A DNA stretch of 64,000 bases, taken from NCBI RefSeq assembly GCF_900241005.1, contig NZ_OEST01000005.1:124001-188000 (forward strand). The letters run 5' to 3'. The DNA is from Bacteroides cutis (GTDB lineage: Bacteria; Bacteroidota; Bacteroidia; Bacteroidales; Bacteroidaceae). The position numbers were made by a program, and so were the translations under genes. The notes below the pieces were generated by a model. That model worked only from the letters and a program-made list of their open reading frames with translations, was not told the origin of the DNA and ran no database searches. Positions 56,243-64,000 of this stretch are shown here, piece after piece. Numbering within the stretch: position 1 is the stretch's first letter; every line of letters begins with the position of its first letter.

Positions 56243-57841
56243 TTAGAAATCCAGTGTCTTGCCCTTTGCATCAATCACTGGATATTCCTTTCCTTCTACT
56301 TTCAGTTCTTTGGCGTTCTTCACCTTCAGAGTGTTTCCTTTGGTTTCAATACGGATATTCTTCAGAGTTACACCTTGCGCTTGACTGATAATGATACCTT
56401 CTTTAGCATCACTGATAATCACATCTTTCACCGTCACATTTTTGATGGGCATTTCAGGCAGGCCATTGAAGAACATGGCACGTCCCGAGCCTTTGCAGAT
56501 GATGTTTGAAATATGAATGTCGCGGAATGAAGGAGTTTCAACAGTTACCGGTGGAATGGCGGCTTGCATACGGTCTTTCAGTTCTTCTTCCGTTTCTTCG
56601 CCTGCACCTTTACCACCATAGAAAAGGTCGAACAACAATGCTTCGTGAGGTATATCAATCATGTGGATATTGTGGATATAAATACCTTCTACCACACCAC
56701 CACGACCACGGGTACTCTTGAAACGCAAACCTACGTCAGTACCTAGGAAGGTACAATCTGTAACGTAGATATTTTTTACACCACCGGACATTTCGCTACC
56801 TACTACGAAACCGCCATGTCCATGTAATACAGTGTTGTTCATGACGATTACGTTCTGGCAAGGTTCGCCGCGTTTGCGACCATCTTCATCTTTTCCGGAT
56901 TTAATACAGATGGCATCATCGCCAGCATCAAAAATATTGTTGATAATCAGTGCATTATTGCAAGACTCAAGATCCAAGGCATCACCATTCTGAGAGTACC
57001 ATGGATTGAATACTTTCACTTGGTTGATAGTGATGTGTTCACAAGACAACGGGTGCAGGCACCAACTCGGGGAGTTCTTGAAAGTGACACCTTCGAGCAG
57101 TACTTTCTTGCTCTTGACGATATTCAGTAATACCGGACGCAGCCATGGACGGATTTCATTCCATTCTTCTTCGGTTTCGATACCTTCAGGATTATTGAAT
57201 TCCTTGCAAGCCAGTGCTCCTTTCAGGGAACCTGCAGTGGGATACCATACGGAATTATCTACTACACCACCTGATTTTACCAACTCGTTCCATTGTCCGG
57301 GAGTGAGTTTACTTTGTTTCACAGGGCGCCAACTGTCGCCCGAACCATCGAATACGCCATAACCTGTAATAGCAATGTTTTCAACATTCATCGCGGAGAT
57401 AGGTGATTGGCAACGACGGGTTTCCAGTCCTTCAAACGAAGTTTTGATGATGGGATAGGCATTGAAATCGTCTGTAAATAGTACCAATGCATTCTTTTCG
57501 GTATGTAGGTTTACATTACTTAACAGTTGGATAGGGCCTGTCAGCCATAGTCCTTCCGGGATGACGACTTTACCGCCACCTTTGGCATTTACCGCTTTGA
57601 TGGCATTGTTGATTGCTTGGGTATTCAGAGTGATGCCATCACTTTTGGCGCCGAATTCTAAAATATTGACTGTATAATCGGGGAATGAAGGTTGTTTTAC
57701 CTTAGGCATATCGAAAGGAAGGTTCTTGTAGATACTTTCGTCTATCAAACTTCCGTTTTGCGCAAATACTGCATGTTGTATGGGTAACAGTGGCAGGGAA
57801 AAAACGATGAGCGCAACCAGTTTTTTTATAAATGTGTTCAT
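56243..57841 (-). CDS. GH28 polygalacturonase
   Basis: 532 residues, signal peptide (cleavage near AVFAQN), Pectate-lyase-3-type N-terminal strands (YTVNILEFGAKSDG, about 53-66), then a beta-helix with all GH28 motifs: QNGDALDLESC (NxD), FDAGDDAICIKSGK (DD), GHGGFVVGSEMSGG (G-H-G) and LRFKSTRGRGG (RxK). It hydrolyses the polygalacturonic acid backbone, likely as an exo- or periplasmic enzyme. It is preceded by a long leader (about 230 nt) with a structured RNA element and by an HTCS-type promoter. Confidence 0.95.
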   Translation of the reverse strand: MNTFIKKLVALIVFSLPLLPIQHAVFAQNGSLIDESIYKNLPFDMPKVKQPSFPDYTVNILEFGAKSDGITLNTQAINNAIKAVNAKGGGKVVIPEGLWLTGPIQLLSNVNLHTEKNALVLFTDDFNAYPIIKTSFEGLETRRCQSPISAMNVENIAITGYGVFDGSGDSWRPVKQSKLTPGQWNELVKSGGVVDNSVWYPTAGSLKGALACKEFNNPEGIETEEEWNEIRPWLRPVLLNIVKSKKVLLEGVTFKNSPSWCLHPLSCEHITINQVKVFNPWYSQNGDALDLESCNNALIINNIFDAGDDAICIKSGKDEDGRKRGEPCQNVIVMNNTVLHGHGGFVVGSEMSGGVKNIYVTDCTFLGTDVGLRFKSTRGRGGVVEGIYIHNIHMIDIPHEALLFDLFYGGKGAGEETEEELKDRMQAAIPPVTVETPSFRDIHISNIICKGSGRAMFFNGLPEMPIKNVTVKDVIISDAKEGIIISQAQGVTLKNIRIETKGNTLKVKNAKELKVEGKEYPVIDAKGKTLDF

Positions 57842-57973
57842 TCGTGATACTATATTAATTACAAGTTATTAATTACAAATTACGGGTTAATTAAGGAAAG
57901 GCGTTTTCATCATATTCGGGGTTATTGACTTTCAACTATTCACTCTCTGCTTACCACTTTTTTATTATTCTCC
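57842..57973. other. downstream part of the GH28 leader
   Basis: AT-rich, with several ATTAATTACAA-type repeats near 57852-57880. No gene or further clear structure is seen. Confidence 0.4.
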
Positions 57974-58064
57974 CGTAAGCGACTCTCACGAGCAACTTAC
58001 GAAAGAATTAATAAATAATTCATGTTAACCTAATTCTAACCTTAAATAAATATTATGAAAAAAC
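57974..58064 (-). other. structured leader of GH28 related to the small RNA at 29410
   Basis: On the minus strand the block GTTTTTTCATA...TTTAAGGTTAGAA (58064-58034) repeats that of the RNA at 29410-29444. It is followed by a hairpin CGTAAG...CTTACG (58001-57996 with 57979-57974) with inner CTC-GTGA-GAG. Here no T-run follows, so transcription can continue into GH28. An eight-codon frame (MNYLLILS, 58023-57997) starts between block and hairpin. Confidence 0.5.
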
Positions 58065-58081
58065 CTCTTAATTACTGATTG

Positions 58082-58152
58082 CAAATGTATCGGGCTTTGA
58101 ATGAAACTATGTGTACTTATTGTTGGTTTTGGTGTATTTTTTGAGGTTTTGG
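58082..58152 (-). promoter_or_regulatory. GH28 promoter with candidate HTCS operator
   Basis: Minus-strand -7 TACATTTG (58089-58082). TACAC (58115-58111) lies exactly 21 nt upstream, and a second TACAC (58136-58132) 21 nt beyond it within CAAAAAATACAC. The two 21-bp units match at 15 of 21 positions. No -33 box. Confidence 0.62.
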
Positions 58153-58195
58153 CCTTTTCTTTGCACACTTTCAGGGCTTTTATGCAGAAACTTCG

Positions 58196-58203
58196 TATCT
58201 TTG
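58196..58203 (+). promoter_or_regulatory. -7 box for fabI
   Basis: TATCTTTG on the plus strand, predicted start near 58210, 19 nt before the ATG at 58229. Confidence 0.6.
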
Positions 58204-58228
58204 TGCCGAATTTTAGTAAATAATAGGT

Positions 58229-59086
58229 ATGAGTTACAATTTGTTGAAAGGAAAAAGAGGCATTATATTCGGTGCTCTGAATGAGCAGTCCATTGCCTGG
58301 AAAGTAGCAGAAAAAGCAGTAGAAGAAGGTGCGACTATCACCTTATCCAATACACCGGTCGCTGTGCGTATGGGTGAAGTATCGGCTCTTGCCGAGAAAC
58401 TGAATTGTGAAGTGATTGCGGCTGATGCTACAAGTGTAGAAGATTTGGAAAACGTCTTCAAACGTTCTATGGAAGTGTTGGGTGGTCAGATTGACTTTGT
58501 GCTTCACTCCATCGGTATGTCTCCCAATGTACGTAAAAAACGTACTTACGATGATCTTGATTATGACATGTTGGACAAGACGTTGGATATTTCGGCTATC
58601 TCTTTCCATAAAATGATACAGGCTGCCAAGAAGATGAACGCTATTGCTGAATATGGTTCGATTTTGGCTTTGAGTTATGTGGCTGCGCAACGTACGTTCT
58701 ACGGTTACAATGATATGGCGGATGCTAAGGCTTTGTTGGAATCAATCGCTCGTAGTTTCGGTTACATTTACGGTCGCGAACATAATGTACGCGTCAATAC
58801 TATTTCCCAGTCTCCTACAATGACTACTGCCGGTTCCGGAGTGAAGGGGATGGATAAGTTGTTCGACTTTGCTAATCGTATGTCTCCACTGGGTAATGCT
58901 TCGGCTGACGAATGTGCAGACTATTGTATCGTTATGTTTTCTGATCTCACCCGTAAGGTTACCATGCAGAATTTGTATCATGATGGTGGTTTCTCCAGTG
59001 TCGGTATGAGCCTTCGTGCTATGGCTACTTATGAAAAGGGGCTGGATGAGTACAAGGACGAGAATGGAAATATCATTTACGGATAA
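58229..59086 (+). CDS. fabI: enoyl-[acyl-carrier-protein] reductase
   Basis: 285 residues, short-chain dehydrogenase fold. The cofactor segment GIIFGALNEQSIAWKVAEKA (about 11-30) and the catalytic pair in SYVAAQRTFYGYNDMADAKALL (Tyr ... Tyr-x6-Lys, about 150-171) are those of FabI. It reduces the enoyl-ACP double bond with NAD(P)H in the last step of each fatty-acid elongation round. The family is the target of triclosan-type inhibitors. The stop overlaps the next start by one base. Confidence 0.95.
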   Translation: MSYNLLKGKRGIIFGALNEQSIAWKVAEKAVEEGATITLSNTPVAVRMGEVSALAEKLNCEVIAADATSVEDLENVFKRSMEVLGGQIDFVLHSIGMSPNVRKKRTYDDLDYDMLDKTLDISAISFHKMIQAAKKMNAIAEYGSILALSYVAAQRTFYGYNDMADAKALLESIARSFGYIYGREHNVRVNTISQSPTMTTAGSGVKGMDKLFDFANRMSPLGNASADECADYCIVMFSDLTRKVTMQNLYHDGGFSSVGMSLRAMATYEKGLDEYKDENGNIIYG

Positions 59087-59790
59087 TGGAATCTGCTCTT
59101 TATCTTTTACCCGTTACTTTGGGTGATACTCCTGTTGAGACGGTCTTACCTTCTTATAATAAGGAGATCATTTCAGGTATCCGCCATTTTATAGTGGAGG
59201 ATGTGCGTTCGGCACGTCGTTTTCTGAAAAAGGTGGATAGGGAGATAGATATAGATACGCTTACTTTTTACACGTTGAACAAGCATACCTCGCCTGAGGA
59301 TATCTCCGGATATTTGAAACCTCTTGAAACGGGAAACCCGATGGGGGTGATATCTGAAGCCGGTTGTCCGGCTGTGGCCGATCCGGGAGCGGATGTGGTT
59401 GCTATCGCTCAACGTAAAAACCTGAAAGTGGTTCCTTTGGTGGGACCTTCTTCCATTATTATGTCTGTCATGGGGTCGGGTTTCAACGGGCAAAGTTTTG
59501 CATTCAACGGTTATTTGCCGATTGAACCTGGTGAACGTGCCAAGAAGTTGAAAATGCTCGAACAGCGTGTGTATGCCGAGAGTCAGACTCAACTTTTCAT
59601 TGAAACCCCTTATCGAAATAATAAGATGGTAGAGGATATTCTGCATAATTGCCGTCCGCAAACCAAACTTTGTATTGCGGCAAATATTACTTGCGAAGGA
59701 GAGTATATCAAAACCAAGACTGTAAAAGAATGGCAAGGGAAAGTGCCCGACCTTTCTAAAATACCTTGTATTTTTCTACTGTATAGGTAG
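59086..59790 (+). CDS. RsmI-like SAM-dependent methyltransferase (tetrapyrrole methylase fold)
   Basis: 234 residues. Tetrapyrrole-methylase fold with GVISEAGCPAVADPGADVV (about 87-105), VPLVGPSSIIMSVMGSGF (about 117-134) and ETPYRNNKMVEDIL (about 167-180), as in RsmI, which 2'-O-methylates C1402 of 16S rRNA. It is shorter than Escherichia coli RsmI (about 286) and lacks the usual start, so it belongs to a second, shorter RsmI-like group common in Bacteroidetes; the exact substrate is not certain. Overlaps the fabI stop (TAATG). Confidence 0.82.
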   Translation: MESALYLLPVTLGDTPVETVLPSYNKEIISGIRHFIVEDVRSARRFLKKVDREIDIDTLTFYTLNKHTSPEDISGYLKPLETGNPMGVISEAGCPAVADPGADVVAIAQRKNLKVVPLVGPSSIIMSVMGSGFNGQSFAFNGYLPIEPGERAKKLKMLEQRVYAESQTQLFIETPYRNNKMVEDILHNCRPQTKLCIAANITCEGEYIKTKTVKEWQGKVPDLSKIPCIFLLYR

Positions 59791-59806
59791 GAGTGAAAGA
59801 AGGAAT

Positions 59807-59875
59807 AAAAAAACGAAGGTGTATCAAAAACAAAAAAACACTTACTGTTTGTTTTTGATACACCTTCGTTTTTTT
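59807..59875. terminator. bidirectional terminator with 28-bp perfect stem
   Basis: Arms 59807-59834 and 59848-59875 are perfectly complementary with A-run/T-run ends on each side and a 13-nt loop. It ends the fabI transcript and, on the other strand, the GH31 transcript. Confidence 0.9.
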
Positions 59876-59882
59876 ATTTATG

Positions 59883-59914
59883 TACCGATAAGAGAGAAAA
59901 CTCTCTTATCGGTA
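59883..59914 (-). terminator. second hairpin after the GH31 gene
   Basis: A 14-bp perfect stem (59883-59896 with 59901-59914), loop AAAA, 7 bp past the GH31 stop. It lies in tandem with the longer terminator and has no strong T-run of its own. Confidence 0.65.
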
Positions 59915-59920
59915 TGACAT

Positions 59921-62900
59921 TTAGAACTTACATACATTCAGTAACTTATCTACCAGATATCCGTCTGTTATCTTCAAGTTGAAAGTCACATTCCGTTTAG
60001 CTTTGAGTTTTAGAATGAACAAGTCACCGTCACCTTCCAATGCTTTACGCTCTCCGATGTTTACGAACGTAGGATACAGCGATTTCGTTCCGTTGGTATG
60101 GAGTCTGTCATTAGTCAGGTTCTCCATTTCTTTCATGGCTATCGGCTGTACGCTCACAAACTCATAATCGGCAGGATTGTAAGGTAAAGCAAAACTGAGA
60201 GCATTTACGAAACGTAGTCCGGAACCTTTTACCAATACTTCTACTATTTCGTCTTTGGCATAAGTACGTTTCGGCGTACTTATGTTGAGACTACCTTCTA
60301 CTTTTTCACCTCTGACACCGTCGGCACCACCTTCAAGCTGAGTGGCTACGACAGAAATATCATAGGCGTCTATCAGACCGTTACGGTTCAAATCGCCGTT
60401 GCTGATGTATCCTTCAAAGTCGGCATCGCCACGTCTCAGGCCGGTATAGTTGGTGTACGAGGTCAGATCGTTTTCATCAATCAATTTGTCGTTATTAATA
60501 TCGCCCGGCAAGTAACTTTCTGTTCCCGGTACTTTGAATACGTAAATCTCTTGACCGGAACCATAGTTGCCAACGGCTTCAGTGATACTCATCTTGATGT
60601 AGCGTGCAGTTGGTGCTTGGGTAAATGTAAATACCTTCACTTCATTGTTACGTTTCCATTCGAACGCTCCTGCTTCAGTCCAGTTCTCTTTATCCATACT
60701 GTAGTAAACAGTACCTTTCAGGATTGTTCCGTTTCCTGCATTTTCACGCGGAAGATAGTGGAACTTCTCAACTTGATTGATTGATTTCAAATCCATAACC
60801 AGATCGAACGGTACAGCTTTTTCATTATACTTGGTATGCCACAATTCACCTTCTTCAAAGTCGAACAAGCGGCGGAGTGAACGGCCTTGGTTGGCAGCGG
60901 TAGTTTCACCCGTAATGCCATGGAGGGCAAATTCCAACGGATCTTTCTTGGTAGTAGCACTGAATGTTGACCAATCGGAATATCCATCCTTATTCACTGC
61001 ACGTATTTTGAAGTCGTATGTAGTTTCCACTTTCAGTCCTTCAAACAACAATTCCGTATCCTTGATGGTACTATAGTTCATACCGTCGAACTCTATCTCG
61101 TAATAGTCGGCATTGTCTATCTTGTTCCAGGTAGGTTTCAGAGTATAAGCAGCTGTATTCTCTTCACTTACCTTAGCCTTAGGAGCGGTCAGAGAGCCGG
61201 TACTTGTCTTGGTGTTGTCAGTCGGAGCAAACACAAACCCATCAATCTTCAATGTTGTACGATTTACAGTGATGTCCGTAGCAGCCAACTTGACGAGTAG
61301 CTGTGGGTTCTTAATGATAACTTCTTTCTCAAACTCGCTACCTTTGGTAGCAAATTTGTTCAAATTAGGTTGAGCGTCATAGAAATAGACGTTTTCTTTT
61401 TGGAGGAACTCATCCATACTTTTGGCTTCGGTAAGTTTCAACTTGTTCTTACCGATGGTTGCCGAAACCTTCTTGGGCCTTTGGGTCACATTGACTTTGA
61501 ACTCGGTAACTTTCTCTTTTACAAAGCCGTTGAAATCACCCTGAGTCGGTTGAATAGTAATTGTAACATCACCTTTCGGACCAACGGCAGACTCTATCAA
61601 AGTGCTTGCACCCTTACCTGCACGATATTCTTCAGTGATACCGTCATCGTCATATTCAGTAAATGTGCTTTGTCCGTATGGATAGAGTTCGTATATACGC
61701 AGGTTTTTGGCTGTTTCATTGACGTTATTGTTGGGGGACGTCATGGGTATGATTGCCCCGTTTTTCACGAATACGGGGAGTTTCCAAAGCGGTGAAGTAA
61801 AGTTGTTGATGATACGTCCACCCTGATATAATTCACCGGAGAAATAATCTACCCATTCACCTTCGGGCAAGTAAATACCGTTGCGGATATCGTTGCCTTG
61901 TGCATCAGCTTTGGTAGCCTGATAAATAGGAGCTATCAAGAAATATGGGCCATATAGGAACTGATATTGCGTTGCTTTCCCCAACGTATAAGGATTAGGA
62001 TATTCAAGGAACATAGCTCTAATCATTGGCAGACCGTCAACAGCCTCTTTTGCTATACTGTATGTATATGGCATGATTTCCGATTTCATTTTCAGATACC
62101 AGCGGTTGATGGAAGTAACAGGTTCACCCAGTGCATGAGGATACTTCTCATTAGCTCCCCAACCATCCATATTCAGTTGCATAGGGGTAAAGGTTTTCCA
62201 TTGGAAATCTCTGGTATTTACTATTGGATTTTTTCCACCGAAAATACCATCCATATCAGAGCAGATATTAGGATTACCCGATAATCCCGAACCTATATAA
62301 GTCGGAATGTGAAAACGTATATATTCCCAAACGCCACCGGTTTGGTCGCCCGACCATATACCTGCATAGCGCTGTGTACCTGCCCAGCCATCGAGAGAAA
62401 TGATGAAAGGACGAGCGTCGTTACCATAGTAGGTCATGATTTGTGCCACGTCTGTAATACCATTCAGTCCGAAGGAGTATCCGGATCCCACCCATGCTAC
62501 GTCCGTTTTCAATACACGTACACCGGCATCACGTACCTCTTTCACGATATCTCTTTGCAACAAAGCGCTGATACCTGCTTTAGGATGTAAGTCAGATTGA
62601 GTCCACAAACCGATTTCTACACCATTCTTATGAGCATATCCTGCCAGTTCTTTCAGGTTTTGTATGTTTCCATCCAGTGTTTCCGTCTGACCATAACCGG
62701 CTCCATAACCATCGTTAGGTAAGAGCCAGCCCAGAGGCATATCATGGTTCTTATAGCGGTCTATCACGGCACGTGCCGAGAATTGATAATTATTTTTTTC
62801 TCCATTCAGCGATTCTTTGATACCACCGTTGTCCTTCTGACTTTCTTTATAACGTTTTCCGTCTTCAAATAGAATTCCGTTCTCGTCTTCTTTCCAGTAG

Positions 62901-63781
62901 TCACGGTTATAGGCATTCAGGTGCCCTTGATAGAAACCGAATTTCGGAAGCAATACAGGGTTGCCGGTCAGTTGATAGAAATCATTCAGTAAAGGTACGG
63001 CACCTTCATTAACCATGACAAAGATATCCAGATAGTTTGTCTGATGAAATAGTTTCACAATATTCTTTTCTTCTCTTCCGAAGTCATAAACTCCTCTTTT
63101 GAAGGTGTGCCACATCAAGCCATAACCATTCGTTGACCAATAGAATGGATTAGGAGATGCTACACCTCCGTCTGTCCAGCTGTTTTGGTTTTCAATGGAT
63201 ATGGTTTTACCTTTATGTGAGAATCGCCCGTTCTGTACACCACCTCCATAGAAATACTCCTGTGGATGTTCTTTAAATTTCAAGGTGACTCTTTCTTTAT
63301 CGAAAATAATAGGCTCTGCTTCTTCCAGTACGGTAGCGCCGGTTGTCAGATTGATGACCTTCATCAATGCGGTGCTCTTGTTTAATTGTACTTCAATCTT
63401 TCCGGTAATAATGGATACGGAACCATCGCTGTTTTTAATATCCAGTTGGGATACATTTTTGCGGGGTTGGCTTACCAAAATTTTAGCTTCAGGCTTGGCT
63501 TCCGGGTCACGGAGTATGCCACCTGTATTGTCCTGGAAGATTCTGAAGATGTTTTCTCCATAGAAATCAAGAGTCATACGCTGTTGATTGGCGAATAATA
63601 CTTCTACTGTGGTAGGGTTGATTTTCGTTACGCTAAGGATTTGGCTTTGTTGCTGGGCAACTTCCGCATGGATTTTTTCTCTACCTGCAGCATTTACAAC
63701 TGGGCACGACAGTACCATTGATAGGAGGAAGGTATATGATAATGCCTTCAGTCTCCTATAGTGACCAAATGATTTGTTCAT
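59921..63781 (-). CDS. GH31 glycosidase with FN3, F5/8-C, dockerin-like and cohesin-like modules
   Basis: 1286 residues, signal peptide (cleavage near VNAAG). The GH31 barrel has the nucleophile Asp in VLKTDVAWVGSG (Asp427) and the acid/base Asp in IWSGDQTGGVW (Asp479). These sequences look closest, from memory, to the alpha-N-acetylgalactosaminidase group of GH31 rather than alpha-glucosidases; this is a moderate guess. Then FN3 (about 880-943), F5/8 type C/CBM32-like (about 955-1085), two EF-hand-like dockerin repeats (DINNDKLIDENDL and DLNRNGLIDAYDI, about 1090-1145) and a cohesin-like beta domain (about 1155-1286). Such a target would be host mucin rather than pectin. It has its own full -33/-7 promoter. 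Confidence 0.85.
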   Translation of the reverse strand: MNKSFGHYRRLKALSYTFLLSMVLSCPVVNAAGREKIHAEVAQQQSQILSVTKINPTTVEVLFANQQRMTLDFYGENIFRIFQDNTGGILRDPEAKPEAKILVSQPRKNVSQLDIKNSDGSVSIITGKIEVQLNKSTALMKVINLTTGATVLEEAEPIIFDKERVTLKFKEHPQEYFYGGGVQNGRFSHKGKTISIENQNSWTDGGVASPNPFYWSTNGYGLMWHTFKRGVYDFGREEKNIVKLFHQTNYLDIFVMVNEGAVPLLNDFYQLTGNPVLLPKFGFYQGHLNAYNRDYWKEDENGILFEDGKRYKESQKDNGGIKESLNGEKNNYQFSARAVIDRYKNHDMPLGWLLPNDGYGAGYGQTETLDGNIQNLKELAGYAHKNGVEIGLWTQSDLHPKAGISALLQRDIVKEVRDAGVRVLKTDVAWVGSGYSFGLNGITDVAQIMTYYGNDARPFIISLDGWAGTQRYAGIWSGDQTGGVWEYIRFHIPTYIGSGLSGNPNICSDMDGIFGGKNPIVNTRDFQWKTFTPMQLNMDGWGANEKYPHALGEPVTSINRWYLKMKSEIMPYTYSIAKEAVDGLPMIRAMFLEYPNPYTLGKATQYQFLYGPYFLIAPIYQATKADAQGNDIRNGIYLPEGEWVDYFSGELYQGGRIINNFTSPLWKLPVFVKNGAIIPMTSPNNNVNETAKNLRIYELYPYGQSTFTEYDDDGITEEYRAGKGASTLIESAVGPKGDVTITIQPTQGDFNGFVKEKVTEFKVNVTQRPKKVSATIGKNKLKLTEAKSMDEFLQKENVYFYDAQPNLNKFATKGSEFEKEVIIKNPQLLVKLAATDITVNRTTLKIDGFVFAPTDNTKTSTGSLTAPKAKVSEENTAAYTLKPTWNKIDNADYYEIEFDGMNYSTIKDTELLFEGLKVETTYDFKIRAVNKDGYSDWSTFSATTKKDPLEFALHGITGETTAANQGRSLRRLFDFEEGELWHTKYNEKAVPFDLVMDLKSINQVEKFHYLPRENAGNGTILKGTVYYSMDKENWTEAGAFEWKRNNEVKVFTFTQAPTARYIKMSITEAVGNYGSGQEIYVFKVPGTESYLPGDINNDKLIDENDLTSYTNYTGLRRGDADFEGYISNGDLNRNGLIDAYDISVVATQLEGGADGVRGEKVEGSLNISTPKRTYAKDEIVEVLVKGSGLRFVNALSFALPYNPADYEFVSVQPIAMKEMENLTNDRLHTNGTKSLYPTFVNIGERKALEGDGDLFILKLKAKRNVTFNLKITDGYLVDKLLNVCKF

Positions 63782-63819
63782 GTTTTTTTTCTAAAAATTT
63801 ATATATAAGGTTATGTGTG

Positions 63820-63851
63820 CAAAGATATTGGGATTTTTAAACCAGCCCAAA
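63820..63851 (-). promoter_or_regulatory. promoter for the GH31 gene
   Basis: Minus-strand -33 TTTG (63851-63848), 20 nt, then -7 TATCTTTG (63827-63820): the best full match to the Bacteroides consensus in this window. Predicted start near 63813, about 32 nt before the ATG. Beyond it, 63852-64000, nothing was recognised. Confidence 0.7.
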
Positions 63852-64000
63852 TTGTAGCTATGTTTTTTTATGTTTTCTTTTTAGTAAGCTGTATATTTAT
63901 CCATTAGTGTCTTTATATTCTTCTCTTATGTTAATAATAGCTTTAATATGTTCGAATTCATATTCAAAACAGCTACTGAAGAAATTACGGTATAAATTAT

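Overview
The window looks like chromosomal DNA of a Bacteroides species. Support comes from SusC/SusD pairs, a hybrid two-component regulator, a fused murF-alr gene, a complex I operon without nuoEFG, and promoters of the Bacteroides type (-7 box TAnnTTTG, often without a -35 box). The species cannot be named from sequence alone. No rRNA, tRNA, CRISPR array or intact insertion sequence was seen.

Layout. 1-7561: nuo operon on the minus strand (nuoA-B-CD-H-I-J-K-L, running off the left edge), led by a small exported protein of unknown function. nuoL carries an exact copy of the Illumina P7 flow-cell adapter plus a ten-base homopolymer (406-439), which is almost certainly an assembly error. 7608-12352: dxs-trkA-trkH operon. 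12781-19544: two overlapping RHS/YD-repeat genes ending in an AT-rich, probably exchangeable toxin-like tip, then an overlapping 52-codon membrane-protein gene that is a candidate immunity gene. 19600-20014: a repeat-rich spacer. 20223-29247: S24-type repressor, GSCFA protein, murF-alr fusion, tatA, tatC, and a nuclease-helicase translationally coupled to tatC. 29396-29586: a promoter and short hairpin RNA candidate, then a bidirectional terminator.

29606-57841 is a large pectin (galacturonan) utilisation locus. It holds a hexuronate MFS transporter, a KduI isomerase with a signal peptide, an orphan EIIC-Gat-like permease, GH105, CE8, KdgF, a CE12-CE8 fusion, a CE7-like esterase, an alpha/beta hydrolase, the HTCS regulator, a DUF4957/DUF5123-like lipoprotein, SusD, SusC, a HAD phosphatase, a DUF4861-GH43 fusion and a GH28 polygalacturonase. 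Likely flow: esterases strip methyl and acetyl groups, GH28 cuts the backbone, SusCD imports oligomers, GH105 removes unsaturated ends, and KdgF/KduI/ExuT-like steps feed the 2-keto-3-deoxygluconate route. Four promoters of this locus (exuT-like, GH105, susC, GH28) share a TACAC-type box placed exactly 21 nt upstream of the -7 box, which I propose is the operator of the HTCS.

58196-64000: fabI and an rsmI-like methylase gene, a double-hairpin terminator, and a large GH31 enzyme with FN3, F5/8-C, dockerin-like and cohesin-like modules.

The most notable non-gene signals are the adapter in nuoL, the shared operator, two related promoter-leader-hairpin RNA elements (29396-29477 and 57974-58089), a 22-bp repeat family at two distant spacers, and a nested inverted-repeat element between tatA and tatC.
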